Shown here one piece after another: positions 24,377 to 32,914 of a DNA stretch of 64,000 bases (position 1 is its first letter; each line of letters opens with the position of its first letter). The stretch covers positions 1,736,001 through 1,800,000 of the forward strand of contig OY764545.1 of NCBI GenBank assembly GCA_963668495.1, read 5' to 3'. The translations under genes were made by a program, and so were the position numbers. This DNA comes from Oleispirillum sp963668495 (GTDB lineage: Bacteria > Pseudomonadota > Alphaproteobacteria > Rhodospirillales > Rhodospirillaceae). The notes under the pieces were generated by a model. It made no database searches. It saw only the letters and a program-made list of their open reading frames with translations, and was not told where the DNA came from.

Positions 24377-25303
24377 ATGACGACTTCTTCTGCTCAAAGC
24401 ATGGATCTTGTGCTGCCGTTTACTTTGGAAGACGGCGCTTTTCGCGGTCGCCTTGTCCGCATGCACAAGGCTGCGGACGATACCCTGTCTCGCCAGAATT
24501 TGCCCAACCTTGTCGGTGAATTGCTGGGCGAGGGGATGGCGCTGGCTGCCGTGGTTGGGTCCAATCTGAAGTTCGATGGTGTGATTACCGTGCAATCTGC
24601 TTCCGATGGTCCGGTTTCTCGCATTGTGGCAGACATGACCTCTGGCGGAGTGATCCGCGCCAATGCGGCTTATGATGCAGAGCGTATTGATCGCTTGGTG
24701 AACTGGCCGAAGCCATTGGAACTGGACCTTGGGCACTTGATGGGCTGTGGTCATATGGCTCTGACGGTGGATCAAGGGGAGCATACGGAACGTTACCAAG
24801 GGATTGTTGCCCTGAAAGGGCGCACCCTGTCCGATGTGGCTGTGGCCTATTTCCAGCAATCGGAGCAAATTGACACCGTGATGATGTTGGCGGCAACGCC
24901 GCCATCTGATGGTTTCGGTTGGCGTGCCAGCGGTATTATGTTGCAACGGTTGCCCAATGATGAAGCCCATCTGAGTGCCGAAGAGGAAGCGGATAAGTGG
25001 GAAACCGTCAAGGTTCTGCTGGGAAGTTTGACCAAGCAGGAATTGTTGGACCCAACCCTGTCTGCCGAGGCCTTGCTGTTGCGTTTGTTCCATGCCAATA
25101 CTTGCCGGGTCTATGATGGCTCTGATGTGCAATTCGGTTGCCGCTGTTCTAAGGAACGGCTGGAATACGTCTTGCGTGGGTTGGATGAAGCGGAGTTGGA
25201 TGATGCGGCGGATGACGCCGGGTTAATCCATATATCCTGCGATTTTTGCAAAACCGATTACGCGTTCCGCCGCGACCAGATAAAAAGTTTGAAATCCAAG
25301 TGA
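24377..25303 (+). CDS. hslO: Redox-regulated chaperone Hsp33
   Basis: A holdase chaperone switched on by oxidation. The 308-residue protein has the N-terminal Hsp33 core and a C-terminal redox zinc centre with C255-x-C257 (CRC) and C288-x-x-C291 (CDFC). Oxidation of these Cys releases zinc and exposes the substrate site. It lies directly after argF and is likely on the same transcript. A hairpin followed by T's lies 40 nt downstream. Confidence 0.95.
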   Translation: MTTSSAQSMDLVLPFTLEDGAFRGRLVRMHKAADDTLSRQNLPNLVGELLGEGMALAAVVGSNLKFDGVITVQSASDGPVSRIVADMTSGGVIRANAAYDAERIDRLVNWPKPLELDLGHLMGCGHMALTVDQGEHTERYQGIVALKGRTLSDVAVAYFQQSEQIDTVMMLAATPPSDGFGWRASGIMLQRLPNDEAHLSAEEEADKWETVKVLLGSLTKQELLDPTLSAEALLLRLFHANTCRVYDGSDVQFGCRCSKERLEYVLRGLDEAELDDAADDAGLIHISCDFCKTDYAFRRDQIKSLKSK

Positions 25304-25342
25304 TCTTGATCGCTTGATTCCTTTGCCGTGAACATGCACCCT

Positions 25343-25379
25343 AAAGGCGGATAGTAATCTGCCTTTGGGGAGTTTTTTT
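25343..25379 (+). terminator. Terminator-like hairpin overlapping the next gene's ribosome site
   Basis: AAAGGCGGA pairs with TCTGCCTTT (one G-U pair) around TAGTAA. The hairpin is followed at once by GGGGAG, the ribosome site of the next gene, and then seven T's. It could end the hslO transcript or control the lipoprotein gene. Confidence 0.55.
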
Positions 25380-26015
25380 ATGTTTGCATCCGCATTGACC
25401 AAATTTCGGCGCGGCGTTTTGTCATCCGTTGGGGTTTTCTGCCTTGTTGGTGGCTTGACTGCCTGCACGACGGCTCCGCCGGCCCCTGAATTTCAAGATC
25501 CTCGCTTTGTCGATGGTGGGGCGATTCCGGTGCGTGCGGCGCATATTGATGTGACCAGCACCTATCAACCGACGTTCGCGCCGCCGAATGTGGAACACCT
25601 GTTGCCGATTTCTCCGGAACGCGTGGCTCGGCAATGGGTGCTGGATCGTTTGCAGCCGCTACGGGCCGGGGATGTGGTTGGGACGTTTACAATCACCGAT
25701 GCACGGGTGACGGAAACCAAGCTTGCCCCCAAGGTCACAGGCGTGAAAGGTGCGTTCACCAGTGAACCATCCGAACGTTATGATGCTTTCTTGACGGCGA
25801 CGCTTGTTTTCTCTGACCCGGCCAATGGCCAAAGTTCTGAGGTGGAAACCTCAGCCAAGTACAGCATGACGGTTCAAGAAGATGCTTCGCTGAATGAACG
25901 TGAACGCGTCTGGTACCAACTGGTTGTGAAGCTTGGGGAAACTTTTGATAAGGCGATGGTTGCCAATATGCAAAAGTATGTGCCCGAATATGTTGACGGG
26001 CAATACACGCAATAA
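25380..26015 (+). CDS. Putative lipoprotein of unknown function
   Basis: A 211-residue protein with an N-terminal signal and a lipobox-like LTAC at about residue 29. The mature part begins with a Pro/Ala-rich stretch and then forms one domain of about 150 residues with no motif I recognise. The ATG at 25380 has GGGGAG seven nt upstream, better than the in-frame start at 25365, which falls inside a hairpin. It follows hslO by 76 nt and is convergent with trkH. Confidence 0.78.
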   Translation: MFASALTKFRRGVLSSVGVFCLVGGLTACTTAPPAPEFQDPRFVDGGAIPVRAAHIDVTSTYQPTFAPPNVEHLLPISPERVARQWVLDRLQPLRAGDVVGTFTITDARVTETKLAPKVTGVKGAFTSEPSERYDAFLTATLVFSDPANGQSSEVETSAKYSMTVQEDASLNERERVWYQLVVKLGETFDKAMVANMQKYVPEYVDGQYTQ

Positions 26016-26037
26016 GAACATGACCTGAGTGACAAGG

Positions 26038-27483
26038 CTATTCGTGCCAGAAACCCGGCTGGAACAGAACCAAAAGTGACAGGATTTCCAGCCGGCCCAG
26101 CACCATGCCGAATGCCAGTTGCCATTTGGCAGAATCCGGCAGGGTGCTGAAATCCCCCATCGGGCCGATAATGTCGCCCAAACCGATGCCTACGTTGGAA
26201 ATGGCGGCAGATGCGCCTGATATGGCGGTTGTGAAATCCAAACCAGACAAAGACAAGCCAACGGTCAAAAGGCCGATACACATGGCGTATAGGAAGAAAA
26301 AGGCCATGACGCTATCGACACTGGCATGCAAGGGCCGTCCACCAAACAGGGCATGAACAACCAGATTGGGCCGCAGCATACGGGCAACTTGGACCCGTGC
26401 CGCTGCCAAAATAACCTGCAAACGGAAGACCTTAACCCCGCCGGTGGCAGACCCCGCACATCCCCCCGTGTATTGCAGCATGAACAGCAGGGCAATCGGC
26501 AGGCCGCCCCACAGTTGACTGTCGGTGATGCTGTACCCGGTGGTGGAAACGATAGATACGGTATGGAACATGGCATCCATCAGGGCTTTGCCGATGTCGT
26601 ATCCATTCCCCACAATCAACCACACAGCAATCACCAAGGACGCGCACGCCAATGTGGACAGGAGAACAAGAACCTGACGGTCAGTGAATAGGCCCTGCCA
26701 CGCGCCTCGGTAAGCCTGTAAGTACAGTGCGAACGGAAGGGCTGCTGCAATCATGCCGCCGATAGCGATAATGTTGATGGCAGAGGACTGCCAATAGGCG
26801 AAGGACGCATCGTGAGTGGAAAATCCGCCAGATGAGACTGTGGTCATGGCATGGTTGAAGGCATCAAACAACGACATGCCCGCCAGCCAGTATAAACTGG
26901 CCCAAATCAGGGACAAAAGGGCATACAGCGCCATCAATCGTACAGCCATCGGGCTGAGGCGGGAGAAAATCTTTGCCGGAGAGTCAAAGGTCTCGGTTTT
27001 GAAGATTTGCATACCACCAACCCGCAGGATCGGCAGAATGGTAACCGCCATCAGTACGGTGCCGATGCCGCCAAGCCATTGCAGGGTTGAACGCCAGATC
27101 AACAGGCTGGGTGGAGCGGCCTCTACATCATGCAGGATTGTTGCGCCGGTGGTGGTTAAACCGGACATGGATTCAAAAAAACTGTCAGTGTAGCTCAGGC
27201 CAATGCCGCCAAAGGCAAAGGGCAAAGCCGCAAAAATTGGCAGTGTCAGCCAACCCATTGAAGACAACAGAAATACATGACGCAGATTGGTATGACGTTG
27301 CTTGCTGGTGCAGCTTAAGGTCATGGCTAGGCCAAAGAAAATAGTGACCGCTGCTGCGGCAACATATGTTGCCCAGTGTCCGTCACTATAGACGATAGAC
27401 ACAGCAAATGGGATCAGCATGGCGGCTGCCAATACCAACAGCAAAATGCCGACAACGTGAACGACAGGTCGAAGGTCAAGCAC
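26038..27483 (-). CDS. trkH: Trk potassium uptake protein TrkH
   Basis: The K+-translocating subunit of the Trk system. The 481-residue protein has the repeated membrane-pore-membrane units of the family, with selectivity-loop Gly residues visible in SGLTTTGATIL, TVSSGGFSTHD, VSTTGYSITD and AAISNVGIGLGD. These are the four pore loops. TrkA, the NAD-binding regulatory subunit, is not in the window. It is followed upstream on the same strand by the c-di-GMP gene with a 72-nt gap. Confidence 0.93.
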   Translation of the reverse strand: MLDLRPVVHVVGILLLVLAAAMLIPFAVSIVYSDGHWATYVAAAAVTIFFGLAMTLSCTSKQRHTNLRHVFLLSSMGWLTLPIFAALPFAFGGIGLSYTDSFFESMSGLTTTGATILHDVEAAPPSLLIWRSTLQWLGGIGTVLMAVTILPILRVGGMQIFKTETFDSPAKIFSRLSPMAVRLMALYALLSLIWASLYWLAGMSLFDAFNHAMTTVSSGGFSTHDASFAYWQSSAINIIAIGGMIAAALPFALYLQAYRGAWQGLFTDRQVLVLLSTLACASLVIAVWLIVGNGYDIGKALMDAMFHTVSIVSTTGYSITDSQLWGGLPIALLFMLQYTGGCAGSATGGVKVFRLQVILAAARVQVARMLRPNLVVHALFGGRPLHASVDSVMAFFFLYAMCIGLLTVGLSLSGLDFTTAISGASAAISNVGIGLGDIIGPMGDFSTLPDSAKWQLAFGMVLGRLEILSLLVLFQPGFWHE

Positions 27484-27555
27484 GTTGTGCCTCTGTAATC
27501 ATGGTGTTGAAGGGTCTGAACATGTTTGACACTATGCGGTATCCATCGGGCCGTG

Positions 27556-29721
27556 TCACCCTTTGGCGCGTTCGGCGTGAGGTTGCAAATGTTGGCTCAA
27601 AAATTCTGCAGCCGGGACAGGGCGCCCGCCATAATATCCCTGCATGATATCGCAGCCGATGGATTGCAGGAACGACAATTGCAGCAAGTTTTCAACGCCT
27701 TCTGCCACCACTTGCATGCCAATGCTTTGCGCCATGGCAACAATGGCTTTGGTGATGGCACTGTCCCCCTGATGATCCGGCAGATTTTTAGTAAACTCTC
27801 GATCAATTTTCAAGGTTGTAACCGGCAGGTCGCGTAAATATGCCAGTGAAGAATACCCGGTGCCGAAGTCATCAATAGACAGTTCAATGCCAAGGTCTCT
27901 AATCTTGTGCAATGCAGCGACTGCGCCGCGAGTTTGGCTCATGGCAAAAGATTCAGTGATTTCCAATTTGATGTATTGGGGCGGCGTGCCTGTCTGCCTT
28001 AATACTTTTTCGACAGTTTCAACAAAGTTGCTGTTGTTGAATTGTATGCCGGAAACGTTCACCGCAACGGGAACTACGGGTAGGCCTTGGCTAAGCCAAA
28101 CGCTGACTTGAATGCAAGCCTGACGCAGCAGTTGTTCTCCCATAGGGATGATCAGGCCGGTTTCTTCTGCCCGAGGGATGAAAACATTGGGTGCAATGAT
28201 CCCGCGTGACGGGTGTTGCCAGCGCACGAGAGCTTCTGCACCACATAGTCGATTATCGGACAGACGGAACTGTGGCTGGTAATAGAGTTCAAGCTGTTTG
28301 CTTTCGATCGCCTGCCTGAGGCTGGTTTCGATCTGGAGGTTTTGGAATGCAACCTTGGTAAGTTCCGGGGTGTAGGTTTTAACTTGATTGCCGCCGTTGA
28401 GTTTCGCCTGATGCATGGCTGCATCACTGTTGCGGCTGATGTCGCCGCTGTTGCTGCCGTGGGCGGGGAAATGGCTTAGGCCAATGGATAGCGAGACAAA
28501 TACTTCGAACCCGTCCAAATGCACCGGCTCACGAAAGGCGCGTAATATATTGTCCGCAACCTGCCCGGCTGTAGACGTGGAGGCAAGGTTTTCCAGCAAA
28601 ATGGCGAATTCATCACCGGAGGTATGGGCAACCAGCGTCGCCGTTGGCGCAGATACCAAAATGCGTTCGGCAACGGCTTGCAATAGGCTGTCGCCGGCTT
28701 TATGTCCCAGCGTGTCATTAATGGATTTAAATCGGTCAATATCCAGAAGGATAAGGGACAAAATGGTTTGTGTTGGGGTTGCTCGGCGAATGGCATGATG
28801 CAGAACAGACATCATCATCAGGCGGTTCGGCAGTTGGGTCAGTGGATGATGATTTGATAAATGAGCAAGGCGGCTTTCAGCTTCCTTGATTTTGGCAATG
28901 TCGGACAAGACATAGATATACTGTGTCGGTTGCCCCTGTTCGTTATCAATACGACTGATTGATCCCCAAAATGGATGTTCTTCGTCACCGGAAATGCGGC
29001 CCCAGATTTCTCCCTGCCACTTGCCATCCCGTTCAACCGTGTCCCAAACCGCGTCATAATAGCCCGACCCTTGGCGATCCCCTCGGAACACGGATACATG
29101 CTGACCGACGATTTCATCAGGGGCATAGCCGGAAAGCCGCAATACGGCAGGGTTGACGGAGGTTATAATCCGGTCCGACGATAGAATCAGGATTAGCTCC
29201 ATCGTGTTTTCAAATACGGCGGTGGCTTGACGCTGGTATGTTTCTGCTTCTAGTCGTTCTGTGATATCCCGCGCCACGATGATGGCAAATGCCGACCCGG
29301 TTTCCACCTCGCTTTCAAAGCTGATGGTCATTTCTACGGGTAGGGTCGATCCATCCGCTCGGATAAAGTCAGAAATCAAACTTTGGCTTTGTAGGCAGCA
29401 GTCAGTTTGCAGACTACAGGATTTAATCCGGCGAAGGGTCGAAAGGGCCTTGCCGCGGTCGATTAATGCAAATGCCGGTGGCTGATCATAGCCAAGGTGC
29501 CTTTGGGCCGAAATGTTCCATTCAATAATTTGTAGGGAATTGACGTCCAGAATCAGAAAAATGTCTTGAGACATATTCAAGAGCGACTTGACGCGTTCCA
29601 GCTCTCGGATGCGTGCCTTTAATTCCGGGTAGTGATTTTTACGGATGGAGTTTTCGCCAAGGCCGATAATACGGTCTTGCAAAGATTCCCAGTCCGGTTC
29701 AGCTGTTGGGTTGTCGCTCAT
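27556..29721 (-). CDS. PAS-GGDEF-EAL c-di-GMP signalling protein
   Basis: A 721-residue cytoplasmic protein: two PAS-type regions (about residues 40-150 and 165-280), a GGDEF domain (about 290-450) and an EAL domain (about 460-705). The cyclase signature is SGDEF, a variant of GGDEF that can be active. The EAL domain keeps its acidic and metal-binding residues (EALVRW, NVSG, EITES, SIDDFGTGYSSL, LKID, VAEGVEN), so phosphodiesterase activity is likely. No transmembrane segment is seen, so the PAS domains probably sense a cytoplasmic signal. Confidence 0.92.
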   Translation of the reverse strand: MSDNPTAEPDWESLQDRIIGLGENSIRKNHYPELKARIRELERVKSLLNMSQDIFLILDVNSLQIIEWNISAQRHLGYDQPPAFALIDRGKALSTLRRIKSCSLQTDCCLQSQSLISDFIRADGSTLPVEMTISFESEVETGSAFAIIVARDITERLEAETYQRQATAVFENTMELILILSSDRIITSVNPAVLRLSGYAPDEIVGQHVSVFRGDRQGSGYYDAVWDTVERDGKWQGEIWGRISGDEEHPFWGSISRIDNEQGQPTQYIYVLSDIAKIKEAESRLAHLSNHHPLTQLPNRLMMMSVLHHAIRRATPTQTILSLILLDIDRFKSINDTLGHKAGDSLLQAVAERILVSAPTATLVAHTSGDEFAILLENLASTSTAGQVADNILRAFREPVHLDGFEVFVSLSIGLSHFPAHGSNSGDISRNSDAAMHQAKLNGGNQVKTYTPELTKVAFQNLQIETSLRQAIESKQLELYYQPQFRLSDNRLCGAEALVRWQHPSRGIIAPNVFIPRAEETGLIIPMGEQLLRQACIQVSVWLSQGLPVVPVAVNVSGIQFNNSNFVETVEKVLRQTGTPPQYIKLEITESFAMSQTRGAVAALHKIRDLGIELSIDDFGTGYSSLAYLRDLPVTTLKIDREFTKNLPDHQGDSAITKAIVAMAQSIGMQVVAEGVENLLQLSFLQSIGCDIMQGYYGGRPVPAAEFLSQHLQPHAERAKG

Positions 29722-29800
29722 ACCTGCGTCAGTATTTTAGAACTGTTTATGGTCGTAATCTTCGCATGTTTTGCCCTGTAGTTCTAGGGGAAGGACATAC

Positions 29801-30976
29801 TTACATCGCTTCGGAAAAAATAGCCTGAATGTCCTCTTGTTTCGGGCGGCGCGGGTTGGTCACGATGCAGGCATCCGCAAAGGCGTTGGAGGCAAGATCT
29901 GGTACATCGTGGCTACCAATGCCGCGGTCCCGGAGTGAACCGTAAATGCCAACCTGTTGTTTCAGTGATTGGATATCGGAAAAAATGGCCTGCAACGCGT
30001 GGCGGTCTGTCATGCCACGCAGATCAAGGCCAAGAGCCTCCCCAATTTTTCGGTAGCGTTCGGTGGCCTCGGGGAAGTTAAATGCGACGACATGTTCAAG
30101 CAACAAGGCATTGCATTCCCCATGGGGCAGGTCTTTGCTGCCACCCAGACTGTGTGCCATGGCATGGACAGCACCAAGGCTGGTATTGGAAAATGCCAAA
30201 CCGGCTTGCAGGCTTCCTTGCATTACGGCGGTTCGCAGGTCCATGTCATCCAGATTTTGCGTTGCGGCTAACAAGTTGTGCCGGACCAGCCTGATGGCTT
30301 CCAGTGCGTGCATATCGGTAATCGGCCCGGAAGCAAGGGAAACAAAGGCCTCAACCGCATGGACAAGGGCATCAATTCCGGTGCAGGCCGTTAAATAGGC
30401 ATCCATGGTTGCGGTCATTTCGGGATCAATAACGGCAAAATCCGGCACCACTGCCTTTGAAATGATTGCCATCTTCAGCGGTTTTTCCGGGTGGACAATA
30501 ATGGAAAACTGACTGACATCAGCGGAGGTTCCCGCCGTTGTTGGAATGCAGATCAGGGGCGGGGCAGGGGATATGACTTTGTCGATCCCTTCGAAATCCT
30601 CGATATTTCTGTGGTTGGAAACAACAACGCCAATACCTTTTGCCGCATCCATGACACTGCCGCCGCCGACAGCAATGATGCCGTCACACAGGTTGTCGTT
30701 ATAGAATCTGGCGCCAGCCATTACCTCGTGCGCTCGGGGATTTGGTGTAATTTGAAGGGTGACGGCAGTTTGAAGCCCGATGGCGTGCAGGCCGTTGATG
30801 ATTTCATCTGTCCAGCCAACGGCTTTCAGGCCAGGGTCACTGACGACCAAAACTTTGGTCATGCCAAGGTTCAAGGCGTATCGTCCGGTTAAATGACGAG
30901 CCCCGACCCCAAACACGAATTCGGGGGCAAGAAACTTTCGAAGATTGGCGAGGGCTGCGGTTTGCGCCGTTGGCAT
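29801..30976 (-). CDS. Iron-containing alcohol dehydrogenase, ErcA-like
   Basis: A 391-residue member of the group III metal-dependent alcohol dehydrogenases. The nucleotide-binding GGGSVMDAAKG motif is in the N-terminal domain. Metal ligands are expected from the Asp/His of the middle region (TGIDALVHAVEAF) and the downstream His residues (AVHAMAHSLGG, then LPHGECNALLL). The N-terminal segment ALANLRKFLAPEFVFGVGAR resembles ErcA, reported in Pseudomonas as a regulatory dehydrogenase of ethanol oxidation. That assignment is from memory and tentative. Substrate unknown. Confidence 0.88.
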   Translation of the reverse strand: MPTAQTAALANLRKFLAPEFVFGVGARHLTGRYALNLGMTKVLVVSDPGLKAVGWTDEIINGLHAIGLQTAVTLQITPNPRAHEVMAGARFYNDNLCDGIIAVGGGSVMDAAKGIGVVVSNHRNIEDFEGIDKVISPAPPLICIPTTAGTSADVSQFSIIVHPEKPLKMAIISKAVVPDFAVIDPEMTATMDAYLTACTGIDALVHAVEAFVSLASGPITDMHALEAIRLVRHNLLAATQNLDDMDLRTAVMQGSLQAGLAFSNTSLGAVHAMAHSLGGSKDLPHGECNALLLEHVVAFNFPEATERYRKIGEALGLDLRGMTDRHALQAIFSDIQSLKQQVGIYGSLRDRGIGSHDVPDLASNAFADACIVTNPRRPKQEDIQAIFSEAM

Positions 30977-31084
30977 TTGCGCGCTCCTGTCCTGCTAAGA
31001 ATTACGCTGCCTTACAGGTTGCCATGCTTTCGGGGTTTTTCAATGCGTATTTCCAATATGATCTATCGGATGTGCCGATGATGG

Positions 31085-31486
31085 CTATTCTACACGCGTG
31101 ATGCCCGGCAAATACGACCCCATTCGGTGGTCTGTTCCATACGGATTGGGCGTTGTAAAACAGGAAACCTTGGCAAGGGATCGATAGCAAAACGGTTCAG
31201 GTGGTGGCGTGTAAGCGACACGGATCGGGCGGCAGTATTTTTCCCCGATGCTGGCGCGCACGGTGGAGCAGTCCTCTTCACGCAGGAATGATACGAAATG
31301 ATCAACCATGGTTTTGTCGGTCACAATGATGGTTGCAACACTGATCGCCCCAACCGCTTGAGCCGGTTGGTTGAAAGGGGTCATATCCTCAATGGCGAAA
31401 GGCACCATGTCATTCAGGGACATGCACCCAGCCAAAGGGACCGCAAATGACGCGCACAGGACTGCAAGGCCGATGGGTTTGCGCAC
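31085..31486 (-). CDS. Small putative lipoprotein
   Basis: A 133-residue protein starting at GTG 31486, which has GGAG eight nt upstream. It begins with a lipoprotein signal and lipobox LAGC (Cys at about residue 21). The mature part has five more Cys and a basic C-terminal half; no family is recognised. The open frame continues far upstream on the minus strand and overlaps the hemerythrin gene, but nothing there looks coding. It is divergent from the hemerythrin gene, with about 177 nt between. Confidence 0.7.
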   Translation of the reverse strand: MRKPIGLAVLCASFAVPLAGCMSLNDMVPFAIEDMTPFNQPAQAVGAISVATIIVTDKTMVDHFVSFLREEDCSTVRASIGEKYCRPIRVAYTPPPEPFCYRSLAKVSCFTTPNPYGTDHRMGSYLPGITRVE

Positions 31487-31663
31487 AGGAAAAGCTCCGT
31501 TGCCGAATCGTCTGAATGTGTAGTATGGCATAGGCCTGTTAACAAAGGTTGAAAATATCAAAAAAAAGCAGGCAGGGAAATAAGTTGTGTGTCGGGCTTG
31601 TTTCAAGATGCGCTCTTCACGCAGTATGCCGCCAAAGGCAACAGTAACTAAAGGTCGAAAAAC

Positions 31664-32074
31664 ATGAATGCGGTTGATTGGGATGAAAGCCTGTCTGTTG
31701 GTGATGCGCATATTGATGCACAGCATAAATATATGATCCAGCTTGCAGGAACCTTGGCAAAGGCTTTGGAAAACGGTCAGGCTAATCTGGTTGCGCACGA
31801 AGCATTGAATGCGCTTGATGCCTATACCAAGCAACACTTTAAAGACGAAGAAGAGCTCATGCAGCGTCTTGGCTATGTGGATTTGGACTTGCATCGAAAA
31901 AAACATGCATCCTTGTTGATGGATGTTCAGAATTTGAAAGGGCAAATGATTGCCCGGATGCCCAATATTGGCGAATATGTGATCAAGTGGGTGCAAAAAT
32001 GTCTGGTCCCACATATTCTTGGGGCAGACATGCGGGCTTTGAAAGGTGTACAAGCACCGCAGCAGGATAGTTGA
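31664..32074 (+). CDS. Bacteriohemerythrin
   Basis: A 136-residue oxygen-binding protein with a di-iron site. The conserved ligands are visible as HIDAQH (about residues 17-22), the HFKDEE helix (H and E), the HRKKH pair and the C-terminal HILGAD with His and Asp. It probably stores or senses oxygen and may supply it to respiration. An AAGG precedes the ATG. rlmE follows 35 nt downstream but need not share a role. Confidence 0.92.
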   Translation: MNAVDWDESLSVGDAHIDAQHKYMIQLAGTLAKALENGQANLVAHEALNALDAYTKQHFKDEEELMQRLGYVDLDLHRKKHASLLMDVQNLKGQMIARMPNIGEYVIKWVQKCLVPHILGADMRALKGVQAPQQDS

Positions 32075-32109
32075 CCTGTACCGCCGACCAAGTTTGACGA
32101 GGATACCAA

Positions 32110-32817
32110 ATGACAAGTAGCCGCAAAGGCCAAGGCCGTGGCGAAACCCGGATGCTGCACACGCGGGTTAAAACCGCACGGGGCCGCAAAAATTCTTCAA
32201 CCCGTTGGTTGCAACGCCAATTGAACGACCCTTACGTTGTTGCAGCACAGCGCGAGGGGTATCGCTCACGCGCGGCCTACAAGTTGAAGGAACTGAACGA
32301 TCGTTTCAATTTCTTGAAGCCGGGACAGCGTGTGGTCGATCTTGGCTGTGCTCCGGGCGGGTGGACTCAGATTGCGGTCGACATCATCAAGCCTGATAAA
32401 ACTGGCGGTCAGGTAGTCGGGATTGACCTTTTGGAAATGGACCCGGTACCGGGTGCCACCAATTTCGTTTGTGATTTTACGGATAATGATGCCCCGGATC
32501 GGATTAAGGCCGAACTGGGTGGCCCGGTTGATGCTGTGATTTCGGATATGGCAGCCAATACCACCGGGCACGGTCCGACGGACCACCTGCGCATTATTGC
32601 GCTTTTGGAAATGGCTTACCACTTTGCACAGGAAGTTCTGGCGGAAGACGGGGTTTTCGTTGCCAAGGTTTTTCAGGGCGGAGCCGAGTCCGAGTTGCTG
32701 GCAAAAATGAAGCAGGACTTCAAAATCGTGCGCCATGCCAAACCCCCGGCAAGTCGAAAAGATTCGGCGGAAATGTATGTGGTTGCCACTGGGTTCCGTC
32801 GCCAGAACGCTGAATAG
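32110..32817 (+). CDS. rlmE: 23S rRNA (uridine-2'-O-)-methyltransferase RlmE
   Basis: Methylates the 2'-O of U2552 in 23S rRNA. The 235-residue protein has a basic N-terminal tail, the SAM motif DLGCAPGGWTQIAV and the catalytic K-D-K-E tetrad, with the Asp in ISDMAANTTGH and the later Lys in FVAKVFQGG. The family name FtsJ/RrmJ also applies. guaB follows after about 97 nt. Confidence 0.95.
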   Translation: MTSSRKGQGRGETRMLHTRVKTARGRKNSSTRWLQRQLNDPYVVAAQREGYRSRAAYKLKELNDRFNFLKPGQRVVDLGCAPGGWTQIAVDIIKPDKTGGQVVGIDLLEMDPVPGATNFVCDFTDNDAPDRIKAELGGPVDAVISDMAANTTGHGPTDHLRIIALLEMAYHFAQEVLAEDGVFVAKVFQGGAESELLAKMKQDFKIVRHAKPPASRKDSAEMYVVATGFRRQNAE

Positions 32818-32847
32818 GTAAAAATTGGTCGATACATGTGCTTTTTT

Positions 32848-32874
32848 CGCTGCCGAAAGCTTCCCTCGGCGGCG
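32848..32874. other. Hairpin upstream of guaB
   Basis: CGCTGCCGA pairs with TCGGCGGCG (one G-U pair). No T-run follows on the plus strand, so it is not a typical terminator. A TATAGT at 32883-32888, a possible guaB -10 element, lies nine nt further on. Confidence 0.4.
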
Positions 32875-32914
32875 CAAAAGTGTATAGTGCGGCAACTCAT
32901 AAAATTAGGAGGAT

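Noticed and set aside
31487..32116. Long minus-strand extension of the small lipoprotein gene
   Set aside because: It runs antisense through the hemerythrin gene and lacks coding character. A GTG with a good ribosome site at 31486 and an immediate lipoprotein signal is a better start.
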